Shown: piece by piece, positions 36,323-47,618 of the stretch
Position numbering within the stretch: position 1 is the stretch's first letter
How the letters are laid out: each line of letters begins with the position of its first letter
Source: Emiliania huxleyi CCMP1516
Lineage: Eukaryota > Haptophyta > Isochrysidales > Noelaerhabdaceae
Direction: 5' to 3'
Assembly (NCBI RefSeq): GCF_000372725.1
Contig: NW_005200784.1
Coordinates: forward strand, 178,847 to 242,846
Length of the DNA: 64,000 nt
Position numbers and translations under genes: made by a program
The notes under the pieces: model-generated
What the model was told of the DNA's origin: nothing
Databases searched by the model: none
What the model saw: only the letters and a program-made list of their open reading frames with translations

Positions 36323-36468
36323 GCATACGTACACACAAAGTCAATACGCTCCAAAGAACGCCACGCTCGCTCAATAAATCACGCACCGCCACTGTCAACA
36401 ATAAATCACGCACCGCCACTGTCAACACACTACTCGGGCTGCGGATAGGCGCCTCTGGCCGGAGCGCC
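35935..36468. other. Intergenic with small repeats
   Basis: Lower-GC spacer. It contains a (CA)n tract at about 36291-36320 and a direct duplication of 27 bp (AATAAATCACGCACCGCCAC and following) at about 36373-36426. No gene was recognised. Confidence 0.6.
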
Positions 36469-37938
36469 TCAGGGGAAGGTCAGCACGCGCCGGAGCGCGA
36501 GGGGGCCGAACCCGTCTCCCCTCTCGCAGAGGGTGGGCAGGCGGCCGGAGGCGCTGCGGCTGCGTGGAGCGCGCCGGCCGGGGCTGGCGGGCGACTCTGC
36601 GCGCTTCTCAAAGGCTTCCATCATCTCGGCGCACGCCTCGACTGCGGCGGCGCCGAGCGGCGCGGCGCTCGGGCGCGGGGCATCCGACAGCTGGAGCGGC
36701 GGCGGTCGGGCCGGCGACGGGTGCGCCCCGGGCCAAGGGACGAGCGCGCGCACCCTGCGGAGGCGGTGCGCGCACCCCGCACACGCGGAGCGGAGGCGGA
36801 GTCGCTCCCTGCAGCGGAGGGAGCGATAGCGAGCGACGCCGCGGTGGCGGAGCTGGAACAGCATGGGCAGGCCGACCTTCTGCACGAAGACGGCGGCGGC
36901 GACGGCGGCGACGAGGAGTGCGCCATACGCGAGGTCGAGCAGCTCGGGCGTCAGCAGAGAGGAGCAGTGGGCGGACACCGCGCTGCGAGCGTCGAGAAGC
37001 ATCGGCTGCTGCTGCTGCTGCTGCTGCAGTGCGGCGGCGGCGGCCGCACATACGGCGCACGCGGACGCGCCGGCGGCGCCGACGGCGCGGCGGCGCAGGC
37101 GCCTCGTTCGCTCGGCGGCGAGGGAGGCCCTCCGTCGCGAGAGCCGGCCGCGCGCCTGCGTCTGGATACTCCGCACTGCGCGCAGGCACCGCGCGCGCCG
37201 TGCGCGCGGGCCGCACCCCCGCCCGACCGCCTGGAGGCGGAGGAGGAGGCCGTGGCGGCGCGCCGCCGTCGACAGCAGCGCAGGCGGCAGCCCGCGCGCA
37301 AAGAGCTGCCAAAGGTGCCGAATATTGGTCCCAACCTTTGCCGACACGGTCAGGCAGGCGACGCCCTGCTCCTCGAGCGCTTGGATGAGCGGCAGCCGCA
37401 TCGGGGTGAGGTCCGCCTTGGTGCAGACGAGCACCACCGGCACCCGCCCGCCAAAGTCGCGGCGCAGCGCGAGCCGCCACCGCTTGACGTACGGCAGGAG
37501 GCTCTCGAAACCGTCTGCCTGCACGGCCGAGCACACGATGACGCCGACCCGCTGCGCCTCGAGACCCGGCGCCTCGTCGGCGGCGGCAAAGCCCACGGGG
37601 CGGTGACGGAGCGCCTCGCAGAGGAGCTCGCTCTTGCCGCATGACGCGTCCCCGACAAAAACAATCTCCGTCGTCGACGGGGCTGCGTCCAGGTGACTCA
37701 GGCGGAGCACCTCGCTCGGGGTGCGCCTCAACCCCGCCGGCCTTGGGCCGTGCGTGGAGAGTAGGAGCGCAGCAGCGGTCGCGACACAGGTGGTGATGCA
37801 CCTCCAGGCGAGGAGGAGGAGCGAGCGAACCATCACAAGCGAAAGCGTAGCGGCGAGGTGACCGCGCACGCTGGGTGTGTCGCCGTGCGCCGCCGTCGGC
37901 CACGACAGTTTGCTGCGCTGTGGAGGCGGGCTGTGCAT
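36469..37938 (-). CDS. GTPase-like protein with membrane anchor
   Basis: A single open frame. ATG 37938 is used here; ATG 37833 would start directly at the hydrophobic anchor MVRSLLLLAWRCITTCVATAA. The P-loop EIVFVGDASCGKSELL fits GxxxxGK[ST]. VPVVLVCTKADL corresponds to the TKxD guanine-specificity motif, and CLTVSAKVGTNI to the SAK motif. Order and spacing fit a Ras-superfamily G domain, but no clear DxxG switch II is visible, so GTP hydrolysis may be impaired. A long Arg/Ala-rich region with a Gln run, another hydrophobic segment (YGALLVAAVAAAVFVQ) and a basic, Pro-rich C-terminus follow. The combination is unusual and I cannot name a family. Confidence 0.6.
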   Translation of the reverse strand: MHSPPPQRSKLSWPTAAHGDTPSVRGHLAATLSLVMVRSLLLLAWRCITTCVATAAALLLSTHGPRPAGLRRTPSEVLRLSHLDAAPSTTEIVFVGDASCGKSELLCEALRHRPVGFAAADEAPGLEAQRVGVIVCSAVQADGFESLLPYVKRWRLALRRDFGGRVPVVLVCTKADLTPMRLPLIQALEEQGVACLTVSAKVGTNIRHLWQLFARGLPPALLSTAARRHGLLLRLQAVGRGCGPRARRARCLRAVRSIQTQARGRLSRRRASLAAERTRRLRRRAVGAAGASACAVCAAAAAALQQQQQQQPMLLDARSAVSAHCSSLLTPELLDLAYGALLVAAVAAAVFVQKVGLPMLFQLRHRGVARYRSLRCRERLRLRSACAGCAHRLRRVRALVPWPGAHPSPARPPPLQLSDAPRPSAAPLGAAAVEACAEMMEAFEKRAESPASPGRRAPRSRSASGRLPTLCERGDGFGPLALRRVLTFP

Positions 37939-39097
37939 TGGAAGCCCTGGAAGCCCGATGCAGGGCTGGAATGAGGGCAAATGAAGGTGTCAAAAAGAAA
38001 CTGCCGAAACAGAACATATTAAGGGGAGGGGCGGCTAGCGCACCACACCCCTCTTCTTAAAATCCCTGTGTGGTGGCGGCGTGCCGTCCTCCTTTCCCTC
38101 CCTTGGGTTGTATGTTTGTTTATTTCTTTCTTTTTGTCCTTCCAAAATCCTGCTCACCCTGTCCTCCTCCCCCATCCCTCGTTTGGGCTCGTCTGTATTC
38201 TTTCTTTTCTTTTTACTAAAAATGTCACTCAAGTCCTCACGCAAAAACTGAACGTAGAGTTGTTTTTGGTATTGTGCTAAAAATCTCTCTCTCTCTCTCA
38301 AAAACTGTCAGCAGTCCACCTTCGGGTATGTTCGCAAGAGCCAGGAACTGAGTGAGGGAGGGTGTAGAGGATGTAGAGTGTAGAGCGCTGTAGAGCTGTA
38401 GAGATGTAGAGCGCTGTAGAGGTGTAGAGCTCTACATCCGCCGCGTGACGAGGCGCGTGCGTTGTAGAGCTAGAGCGATGTAGAGGCTCTCTACAACGTG
38501 AAATCTCTACAACAAACTCTACATCATAAGCGGCGAACGAGGCGCGGTCGCTCTCCGACATGAGGCGCGTTGCACTTGCCAGTGCTGCCCTGGCTGGCCT
38601 TCTGCCTGCCCGCCCAATGGGTGGCAGGTGCCTCTGCTGCTGTGGCATGCCTCACGGCTGCGACTGGCCGGCGCCTCGGCGCGTCAGCTCGGCTCGGCGC
38701 AGCGATCGTGGCCAGCGCAACTCGCTTGGACTCAACGCTCAGGCCAGGAGCTCCCGCACGCGCTGGCGCGAGGCATGGCGCATGCAACGCGCCTGAATGC
38801 TCGCCTCGCCTCACGCAAATGCGACCGTCCTCGCAGCCGACAGTCCACCGCCTGCTAAAGAAGCACAGCGACGAATGCGGCACCGCGGCGACGCATGGCA
38901 GGCTGGTCATGACGCAGTTAGGGTGTTGTGTGCCGTCAGAGTGACTCTCTGTGTGTCAGGGATAGTCAGGGCCGTCCATCAGAGCTCCAGTAAGCTCGGA
39001 GACACCCCATTAGTGCGACTCGACCTCTTTGAGTCACTGCCTTCCCGGCGGGTTTGCTGTAGAGCCTCTACAACAAACTCTACAACAAAATCGCGCT
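37939..39097. other. Spacer with TGTAGAG/CTCTACA fold-back clusters
   Basis: Two clusters of the heptamer TGTAGAG and its complement lie at about 38355-38525 and 39057-39116. They are arranged so that GTTGTAGAGC-type sequence faces inward from both sides. A (CT)n tract lies at 38284-38299. The enclosed 38526-39050 holds no recognisable gene. This could be a fold-back element of about 650 bp. Confidence 0.5.
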
Positions 39098-39961
39098 CTA
39101 CATCGCTCTACAACGCAGGCGCCTCGTCAGGTGGCCCGTCTCGTCGCGCACGTAATCGCCATCCTCGACCTTGGCGAAGTTCAGCGACGCCTGGTGGTCG
39201 CTGAGCAGGTCCATGGCACGGTCCAGCACCGTGGCTTTGTAGACCGGCACCTTGCACTGCCGCAGCTTGTCAACCAGCAGCAGCAGCACGTCCTCGATCT
39301 CCTTTGGGAAGCTGCGCGGTGCGCCGCGCCCGTCCTTCGCCGTGCTCTCGCCCGCCTTGACGTCCGTCGCAATCTTCTTCTCGCACCACGCGACGTCCTC
39401 GCCGAAGATCTCCACCGCGCGCGCCCGCACCGCTGCGTTGCCCCGCGCGTGTTTGTCTGCCGGCGTGCGGTCCACGATGCCCGCCCAAAAGGAGAACTGA
39501 AACTGGTAGCACATCGCACGCCGCACCTCCTTGCCCGACGCGGAGAACAGCTGCCGCCAGGCGGAGAGCTCGGCCGAGGGGAACGCGGTGCCAGCCTCGG
39601 CCAGCTCGCATAGCTCGCCAAACCGCTCTTGCACGTACTCTGCATCACCCTTCTTCTCGAGGTCGAGGGAACGGATGCGCTCACCCGACGAGGTGGCGTG
39701 CTCACTGCGCCGGCGATCCACCTCGACCGCGATGGCAGCGGCTTTGGCATCAGGCTCGTCCTTCATAGCCGCGAATGCCTTATCGGCGAGTGATCGCGTC
39801 GCGTCTGCAAAGTCCGGGTGGCGCATCGCCTCCGGAACGGTCTGGAAGCGGCCGCCGAGGACCGCGATGGCGCAAGCGTTGGAGGCGGCTCGCCGCTCCT
39901 GCAACGAAACCTTGGCGGGCGCAACGCGCAGCGCGTTGCGGTTTGAGCGCAGAACCAACAT
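39098..39961 (-). pseudogene. Transposase-like N-terminal fragment
   Basis: An open frame of 287 residues. The block FPKEIEDVLLLLVDKLRQCKVPVYKATVLDRAMDLL resembles the helix-turn-helix DNA-binding part of some DDE-type transposases (start to end split here only as a pattern, not a search result). No DDE catalytic domain follows. The frame runs into the TGTAGAG fold-back cluster and ends at RLRCRAM. That tail sequence recurs, inverted, at about 38450-38480, so the 3' half has probably been replaced by the fold-back element. Codon composition is less GC-extreme than in flanking genes. Confidence 0.4.
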
Positions 39962-40704
39962 GCTTACCGTCCGGTGCGACTTCGAAGTGGAATGTTTCTG
40001 AAGTGGAATTTTATTGACAGCAACAGGTACAGCGCTCCAGAGCGCTATATCTACATCTCTACACCCTCCCTCAGGATTTTGGCCACTCCCTCGGCGCCCT
40101 CACGCTCACCGCCTACTGTAATCTACTATAGTATGGGAAGACCCTCCCGCGTGTTGTGGGGAGAGGTCGGCGGCCAGTCGAGTCGGTCGAGTCTCCCGCG
40201 CGAAGCTGTGAGGGCAAGGAAAAGGAAAATTCGTTACGCTTGTTTCGACCCCGATATCGTTCACCCGTCCCGCGCTAGGTTGATGATGTTTTTGCCCTCA
40301 AGACGTTTTGACCGGTCTACACATACGGGTATGCCTCCCAAACCGCAGACGACCCTCCCGGAAACTCGCCACCCACGCGCACCGGGCCTTGCACTTTAAA
40401 TGCCGTGGGGCTCCTGTCGTTAGACGTGGAGACGCGAGGGTTGCCCCCCCTTGCCCCACCACCTCGTGTGTGTGGAGAAAGAAGTTTACCTTACCTTACC
40501 TTACCTCGCCGTCTGGGCCTAGCGCAGCGCGAACTCGCCGTCTGAGCCTAGCGCAGCGCGAACTCGCTCTGAGCCTAGCGCAGCGCCTCGGAAAACACCA
40601 TTTTGGTTCGCCAACAAGCACTCCGCGCCCCGTAGATAACACTTTTTTTGCCCCGCAAGACGGTTGAATCGGGGCATGTCTCCTACGACCCTCTTGGATA
40701 CTCT
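39962..40704. other. Intergenic with short tandem repeats
   Basis: Contains a TTACC pentamer repeat near 40485-40506. It also has about three copies of a 32-35-bp unit containing GCCTAGCGCAGCGCGAACTC at about 40506-40588. No gene was recognised. Confidence 0.6.
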
Positions 40705-41089
40705 GAAAGTGATACGTAGTGAAAGAAGGCCGAATGTGATACGTAGTGAACGAAGGCCGAATGTGATACTTAGTGAAAGAAGGTGATACGTAGTGAAAGC
40801 AGACCGAATGTGATACGTAGTGAGAGAAGGCCGAATGTGATACGTAGTGCAAGGAGGCCGAACGTGATACGTAGTGAGAGAAGGCCGAATGTGATACGTA
40901 GTGGAAGAAGCTAGAAGGCCGAATGTGATACGGAGTGAGAGAAGGCTGAATGTGATACGGAGTGAGAGAAGGCTGAATGTGATACGGAGTGAGAGATGGC
41001 CGAATGTGATACGTAGTGAGAGGAGGCCGAATGTGATACGTAGTGAAAGAAGGCCGAATGTGATACGGAGTGAAAGAAGGCCGAAGGCC
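40705..41089 (+). repeat. 26-27-bp minisatellite upstream of the myosin gene
   Basis: About fifteen copies of a unit like GTGATACGTAGTGAAAGAAG followed by GCCGAAT, with GTAGTG/GGAGTG and AAAG/GAGAG variants and a few truncated units. It ends about 160 bp before the myosin ATG. Frames through it on both strands are repetitive artefacts. Confidence 0.92.
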
Positions 41090-41248
41090 AACCGCAACCC
41101 TCGGAGGGCAGACATCACACCACGTTGGCACCTGGTCCTTGGCGTTTATGGGGGGGTACAAGGACGAGAAAAAGAACTCTTGCGCCACGTTTCCCTGATC
41201 TGTGCTGTTCTTGACAAGAATTCTTCTTCTCGGCTGGTGCTCAAACGA

Positions 41249-44200
41249 ATGGCTGTGCTGGATCGGCAGCTCCAGGCGCTCAGCGCCCCGGTCGACGGCG
41301 ACGCCGCTCACGCAGAGCTCCAGGAGGCGCGGCGGCGAGGACATCCGGTCGTACGAGGGCCAGGTCAACTCGCTCGAGGCGGAGCGGCGAGGCCTGCGCG
41401 CCGACGCGGCGGCGGCGCGAGAGGAGGCCAGCCTGCTAGCGATCAGGCCACGTCTGCCACCGACGACCTCCTCTCGCTCGACGTCCTTTCGGCCGACACC
41501 ATCGCTGACACCGTCGAGCGCCGCTTCGCCTCCCGCCAGAACGCGACGTGGGTGGGCGAGATCCTGCTCACTCTCAACCCGTGGGCGCCTCGCGGTTCCG
41601 ACGCCTCGGCCGACGACGCGGTCCTCCTCGAGGACTACACGCAGGGCGCCACATCGCCGCACGTCTTCGCCGTCGCGGCTGCGGCGCACGCCGAGCTGGC
41701 AGCAGGCAAGCAGTACATTGTCGTCTCGGGCGAGTCCGGCGCCGGCAAGACAGAGTGCGCCAAGTCGGTCCTCAAGTTCATCGCGCAGCTGGAGGAGGAG
41801 GCTCCGCTCCCCGCTCTCCTGCTCGCCACCAGCCCGCTGCTCGAGGCCTTTGGGAACGCCTCCACCGGGCGGAACAGTAACTCGAGCCGCTTCGGGAAGC
41901 TCATCGAGGTGCACTACTCCTCCGCCTCCGCCTCCGCCTCCGCCTCCTCCTCCGCCGCCTCCTCCGCCACCGCCGCCTCCTCCGCCGCCACCGCGCCGTC
42001 GCGCATCTGCGGCGCGCGCATCGTCGACTTCCTGCTCGAGCGGACGCGTGTCACCGGCGCCGCCGCCGGCGAGGGCAACTTCCACATCCTCTACCTACTG
42101 CTGCACGCGCCGCCAGCCGAGCTATGTGAGCGGGCGCGCGCGGCTCTCCTTCTCCCGGACGCGGCCTCGCCAGCCACGGCCCGCCGCTTCTCGTACCTCG
42201 ACGGCGAGGGCGCCGCCACCGCCGCCGCCACCACCGCCGCCGCCGCCGCCACCGCCACCGCTACCGGCGAGCGGTACGGCGCCGCCGGCTTTGGCGAGGT
42301 GTCTGGTCTCCTGTCCGAGATGGGCCTCGGGGCGGAGGGGCGGAGGCAGCTCTGGGCGGTGCTGGCCGCCGTGCTGCTGCTGGGCGAGGTCCGCTTCGGG
42401 GGCGGGGACAGCCCCTCCGCCGACCCGCGGGAGGGCGGCCAGGCCTTCCCCGAGGATCCAGCCCGTCTGGCGGAGGTGGCTTCGCTGCTCGGCACCTCGA
42501 CCGAGGAGCTCGAGGGAGCGCTCTGCCGCCGCCGGCTCGTGGCGCCGTGCAGCGGCTCGCGGCGGCGCCGCTCGAGCGGAGGCCTGGTCGAGATCTTCCG
42601 GCCGCTCTCCGCCTCGGAGGCGGCGGCCAAGCGAGACGCGCTCGCGACCGTGCTGTACGCTGGAGTCTTCAAGTGGCTCGTCGCCGTCTGCAACGAGGCG
42701 CTGAGCGGAGGCGGAGGCGGAGGCGGAGGCGGCGGAGGCGGCGGAGGCGGCAGAGGCGGCGGAGGCGGCGGAGGCGATGGCGACGAGGAGGGCGGTGCGC
42801 GGCGTGGCATCGGGATCCTCGATATCTACGGCTTCGAGAGCTTTGCGGTCAGCGGGTTCGAGCAGCTGCTCATCAACCTCGCCAACGAGACGCTGCAGCA
42901 GCACTTCAACGAGCACATCATCGGCCGCGAGGTGCGGCTGTACGGGGAGGAGGGCATCGCCACGCCGCACGTGGAGTGGCTCGACTCGGCCCCGGCGGTG
43001 CAGCTCATCGGGAGGATCCTCTCGGCGACGGACGACACGTGGCGGCTCGCGCAGGACAGCGCCGCGGACCAGCTCCTCCTCCAGTCGCTGCACGCCACGC
43101 ACGGGCCCCGGGCCGCCTCGCCGCACCCGCGCTACCGCGTGCCACGCATCGGCGGCGGGCGGAGCAACTTCGCGGTGCTGCACTACGCCGAGGAGGTGCC
43201 TTACCAGGTCGCCGGCTTCTGCAAGAAGAACAAGGGCTCCCTCTCGCACGACCTCCGCCGCCTCCTCTCCTCCGCAGCCAGCCCGTGGCTGCGCGACAAC
43301 CAGAGCCACTTGCTTGGAGAGGCGCACGCGAGGCAGCCGCCCGGCAGAGAGGCGGCCGCCGGCCGCGTCCTCGCGCCGCTCGGCGACGGCACCGCCGCCG
43401 CCCGGAGGGGCGACGGCGGCGCGCCGGACGAGCGGTCGCCAAAGATGCGCGCGCGTTCGGTGAGCGAGCACTTTCGCTCGCCGTCTGTGACTGGCTCATC
43501 AGGGAGTGAACACCCCGCTGATGGTGAGTAGGTGAGCGAGCAGTTCCGCGCCTCGCTCGCCGACCTGATGGCGCGGCTCGACTCCGGCTCGCGGCGGTAC
43601 GTCCGCTGCGTCAAGTCCAACCGCCAGAAGGAGGCGTGGCGGTTCGACCCGGCGGCGGTGCGCGAGCAGCTCTCCGCCCTCGGCATCCTCGCCGCCGCCA
43701 CCGTCCGGCAGCAGGGCTATCCGTACCGGTGCACGCACGCCGCCTTCGTGCGTCGGTACGGCGGCCTCCTCCCGCGCCCCGACCGCGCGCAGCTCGGCGC
43801 CGCCGACGCCTGCGCCCGCGTCTGCGCGCTCCTCGCGCCGGCGGCAGCGGCCCGGGACGGCGGCGAGGGGGAGGGCGCCCTTGGTGCGGCTGGAGCGGCA
43901 GAGTGGCAGTGCGGCCGCACCCGCACCTTTTACCGCGACGCGCTCCACCGCCGCCTCGAGGCCTGGCTCACACTCCGCTGCGCCGCCGCTGCGAACACGC
44001 TCGCGCGGGGCGCCCGCGCGGCGGCGGCGAGGGCTGCGGCGAGGGCTGCGGCGGCCGTCTCGTGCCAGGCTGCACTCCGTGGCGCGCTCGCCCGCGTCCG
44101 GCTCCGGGAGGCGGTGGTGCTCGCCTTCGCCACCGCCTCGGCCGAGCGGTGCGCCTTTGCGCGATGGAGGCGCTGCCTGCGCCGGAGGGACGAGCGCGAG

Positions 44201-46230
44201 CGCGCGAGGGCGGAGCCGCCGCACAAGAAGCAGTGCCGCGGCGAGCCGTCCCCGTCGAGAGTGGCGACTCTCGCCGCCTCGGGCGCCCTCCCGACTGGCG
44301 CTGCCGCCGCCGGGGGAGGCGGAGGGGGTGGCGGCGGAGCTTCCCCCACGGCGGAGGCGCTCTCCCGCCTCAGCTTCGTCACTGCTGCCGAGTCACCGAC
44401 CGACTTGGGCATCGAGGCTGCGAGGGCGGCGGGAGCGGCGCGCCGCCGCGACGCAGCGCCGCGAGTCGCGCGGTCCGTGTCGGACCTCTCCCCCCCGCCG
44501 GCCATCCTGGTGGGCAGCGAGACGAGTGTCGCCGCGGCGGCGCGCCTCATGACAGAGAGGCGCGTCGAGGCGGTCCTTGTGACCTCCTCCGACGGGAGCT
44601 TGGCCGGCATCGTCACCGCCACCGACCTCGCGCGGAAGGCGGTGGCTGGCGACGGCGCGCCTCCGCCAGAGGTGCTGACTGTCGCAGAGGTGATGACGCC
44701 GGCGCCGCGCGCCGTCGACCGCGCTTGCTCCGCCGTCGACGCGCTCTCAACCCTAACTCAGAATCGCTTCCGCCACCTCGTCGTGCTCGCAGAGGCGAGC
44801 GCTCCCCTCGCCCTCCTCGACGTCACCCGCTGCCTCTTCGACGCCATTGAGCTGCTCGAGTGCGCGAGGGCGGAGGACAGCGCCATCATTCGTGCCCTCG
44901 ACCCGGCCGCGCGCGGCAGCGGCGACTCTCTGCTCGGGCCCGCGCTGCGGTCGGTCCTCACGCCGACACTCGGCGGCCTCGTCGATAAGGCGCAGCCTCC
45001 GCCGCTCGTGCCGCCCGACGCGACCGCCCGCCACGCCGCTAGCTTGCTCTCGGCGGCGGCGACCGCGGTGCTCGTGGCGGACGCCGGCGGCGAGGTCCTC
45101 GGCCTCGTCACCCCGCGCTCGCTCCTGCGCACGTTGGCCGGCGAGGTTGGCCTCGACGGCGCCACGGCACGCGACTGCATGCTGCCGCCGCCGCCGACGC
45201 CTCCGGCGAACGCCTCGGTGCTGACGGTGCTTTCGGTGCTGCAAGATGAGCGCGCGAGCCACGCGCTCGTTGTCGGCAGCGGCGCCGAAGCGGTCGGCGG
45301 GGCGGCGGGCGGCGGGGCGCCCCTCGCGCTGCTCGACGTTCTCCAGCTCGTCTGCGCGTCGCTCTCGCACGTGTGCGCCTCCTCGGACCGCGCGCACTTG
45401 CGCTCCTTCTGGGCAGCCGCCCTCTCGGCACAGCGGCAGTCGGAGCAGCCGGTGCACCCGCCGCCGCGCGGCCTCGAGGACGCGAGGGGTCTCGAGGTCT
45501 CGGGGTCGGGCCTTGCGGTGGGAGGCGTGCCGCTCTCACCAGAGGCGCCGGCTCGGGCAAGGCACCGTCTCGCACGTCGCGAGGCGCTGTTCACCGAATC
45601 AAGCGCGTGAGTAGGTGCGGCCGGAGGACTCCGTCTCTGCGGCGGGCAGCCCTGCCCCGGCCCCGCCGCCGCCCGTGCCGCCGCGCGGCCGCTTCACCTT
45701 CAAGGTCCGCACGGGCGAGGACGGGGACAGCGCCGTGCAGCGAGTGCCGCACAGCGGCGGCGGTTGGGCGCAGCTGCGGAGGCGGGTGCAGCGGCTACTC
45801 GCCGAGGGGTCGCCAGCCATCCGCGCGCTGGTCTATGTTGACGAGGACGGCGACCAGGCGTGCTCTCACTTCCCCCCAACACTCGCCGAGCCTTGGCCGA
45901 GATCTAGTCGATACTTCTAGCCGAGATCAGCAGGCGCTTTGCCGCTCGGGACGCCTCGCGCGTTCACGCCGCACCGCCCGCGCACAGGCGCTCATCCACT
46001 GCGACGAGTCGCTCGCCGAAGCAATCAGCACCACGATCTCCGCGGGGAAGAGCCGCCTCACGGTCACCGTCCGCAGCGCCGCTCCGGCCAAGGCTGCCGC
46101 CAAGCAGCCCGCCACCCCCGAGGCGCAGCCGCCCGCCGCCGCTTTTCTTGGCGGCGTCATCGCGGCGAGCAGCCTAGCGGCGACGATCGGCCTCGTGGCG
46201 GTCAAGGCCGCTTCGGCCGCGAGGCGGTAG
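41249..46230 (+). CDS. Myosin with CBS pairs, PB1 and C-terminal TM (class XXIX-like)
   Basis: An actin motor whose tail carries ligand-binding CBS pairs, a PB1 interaction domain and a membrane anchor. Motor: GESGAGKTE P-loop (about 41729), RNSNSSRFGK switch I, DIYGFESF switch II, LANETLQQHFNEHI, YVRCVKSN. Then IQ-like basic Ala-rich helices, four CBS motifs in two pairs (VEAVLVTSSDGSLAGIVTATDL; RFRHLVVL...PLALLDVTRCLFDAI; AVLVADAGGEVLGLVT; SHALVVG...PLALLDVLQL), PB1 (RFTFKVRTGED; YVDEDGDQ) and a final helix. Exon ending 43459, 43532 onward, 45615-45857 and 45988-46230 are placed. Motor end to the last CBS lies in one unbroken frame (43532-45610). The first 200 bp change frame near 41335 and 41440 without room for normal introns. 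From memory, class XXIX myosins of stramenopiles have this layout. Confidence 0.88.
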
Positions 46231-47618
46231 AGCCGGGGGCGCGTGCTGCGGCATTGACCATTGTGTGCGCGCAGCGCCGCCGTTTCAGCACAGTGTGGAG
46301 CTCCAGAGCGCCGCAGGATCATCGCATCACCTGAGAGAGTAAATAAATTTTCAGCGTGCCCCGGTCCATATCTCGTGAAGGTAATGGAAATCTCTGCGCA
46401 AGAGAACAGGAGACTCCTACGGGGTGTGGAGGGTGAGTTGACCAGGGGGGTTGTGCGCCGGGCCCTCCTGCTCGCGGCTCCAGCCCGCAGCCGGTAGACA
46501 AGTCTTGTCATCAACAGAGTAGATGGATCTGACCTCGCGCCCGACACCGCGCAGGATCAGCACACGCGTGTATGTGCACAGATTCGAGTTTCGACCACAC
46601 TCTCTGCACTCTGGCGAGACACACCGCACAGGTCTCAGAAGAGCACAGGCCACCGACAGCTAGGGAGCTGAGACCGAGTCCGAGACGAGACACCTCCACG
46701 CTCCACTTGTTGAAACACACTGAATCCCACAGGAATCCCACTGTGTCTCGTGTCTGTCACTGTATGTACACACTGAGAGGGGAAAGGCTTACGGCTTTAC
46801 ACTACCTTACAGCCCATCCGAGCGAAGGCTCGACAGAGTTCGGGTTGAACATTCTGTTCAGCGTGGACCACAGTTTGTCCGATTTCCAGCGTCGGCGCGT
46901 AGCTCGGGTCGTACAAGTAGAGAGAGGCCACAAGAGAGCACACCCCCCCTCTCCCTTTTCTCCCAGTAAGCTAAAAGTACGTACGTACAAGCAAGTACTG
47001 TCGTACGATGGTCTCAGGCCCAGTGAGGTAGTGCATCTGACTATCCCGGATCCTGCTGAACAAGCTCCTCTTGTGGCTCGATCGGTCACACCGCCATCGC
47101 CGTCGGGGAGAGGGGGGACGACACTGCTTCGGCAGCGTGCACCTCGATCCTGTACCGTGTTTGTTATGACCCCCCCCAATGAACACGCCAGAGAGGGAGG
47201 GCGAGACGATCGAGGGGTCCCGTACCATGCGGAATCGACCCTATCCAGTGCTCAAGTGCTCAAGCAAGTACTCACCGGTCTCAGCAGCATTCACAGACCT
47301 TGTTATTGAGAAGAAAAATGCGTCCTATGACTATGGCGCTGTTTCACAGACAGACCTTGTTATTGAGAAGAAAATACATCCTACCTATGCGCTTTGCGCA
47401 GCGGTCTATGAGAGGTTGAGGTGCGAGCCCTGGAGGCCCTGGGGATGGGGGGAGACTACCCGCGGGCCTAGAAGGCCCGCGCGCAATTCACAGCCTCTTG
47501 TCCTCGCTCTGGACGGAGGGGACGGACCAGCGCGACGCCAGCGCCATCCCCCCCGACGACGCGCGCCGCAACCTTACCGAGCACCATTATTATCTCAACG
47601 AATTGCGAGAGCGGCACA
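46231..47618. other. Intergenic with small repeats
   Basis: About 1.4 kb without a recognisable gene. A tandem duplication containing GACCTTGTTATTGAGAAGAA occurs twice at about 47297-47375. The string AGTAAGCTAAAAGTACGTAC near 46965 recurs at about 56979, hinting at a dispersed element. A stretch near 47490-47640 (LWTEGTDQRDASAIPPDD in one frame) looks coding-like and could be a first exon of the next gene. Confidence 0.4.

Noticed and set aside
40496-42085. A 529-residue - strand frame
   Set aside because: It combines antisense myosin with antisense minisatellite (repeated YHIRPS units) and has no domain.
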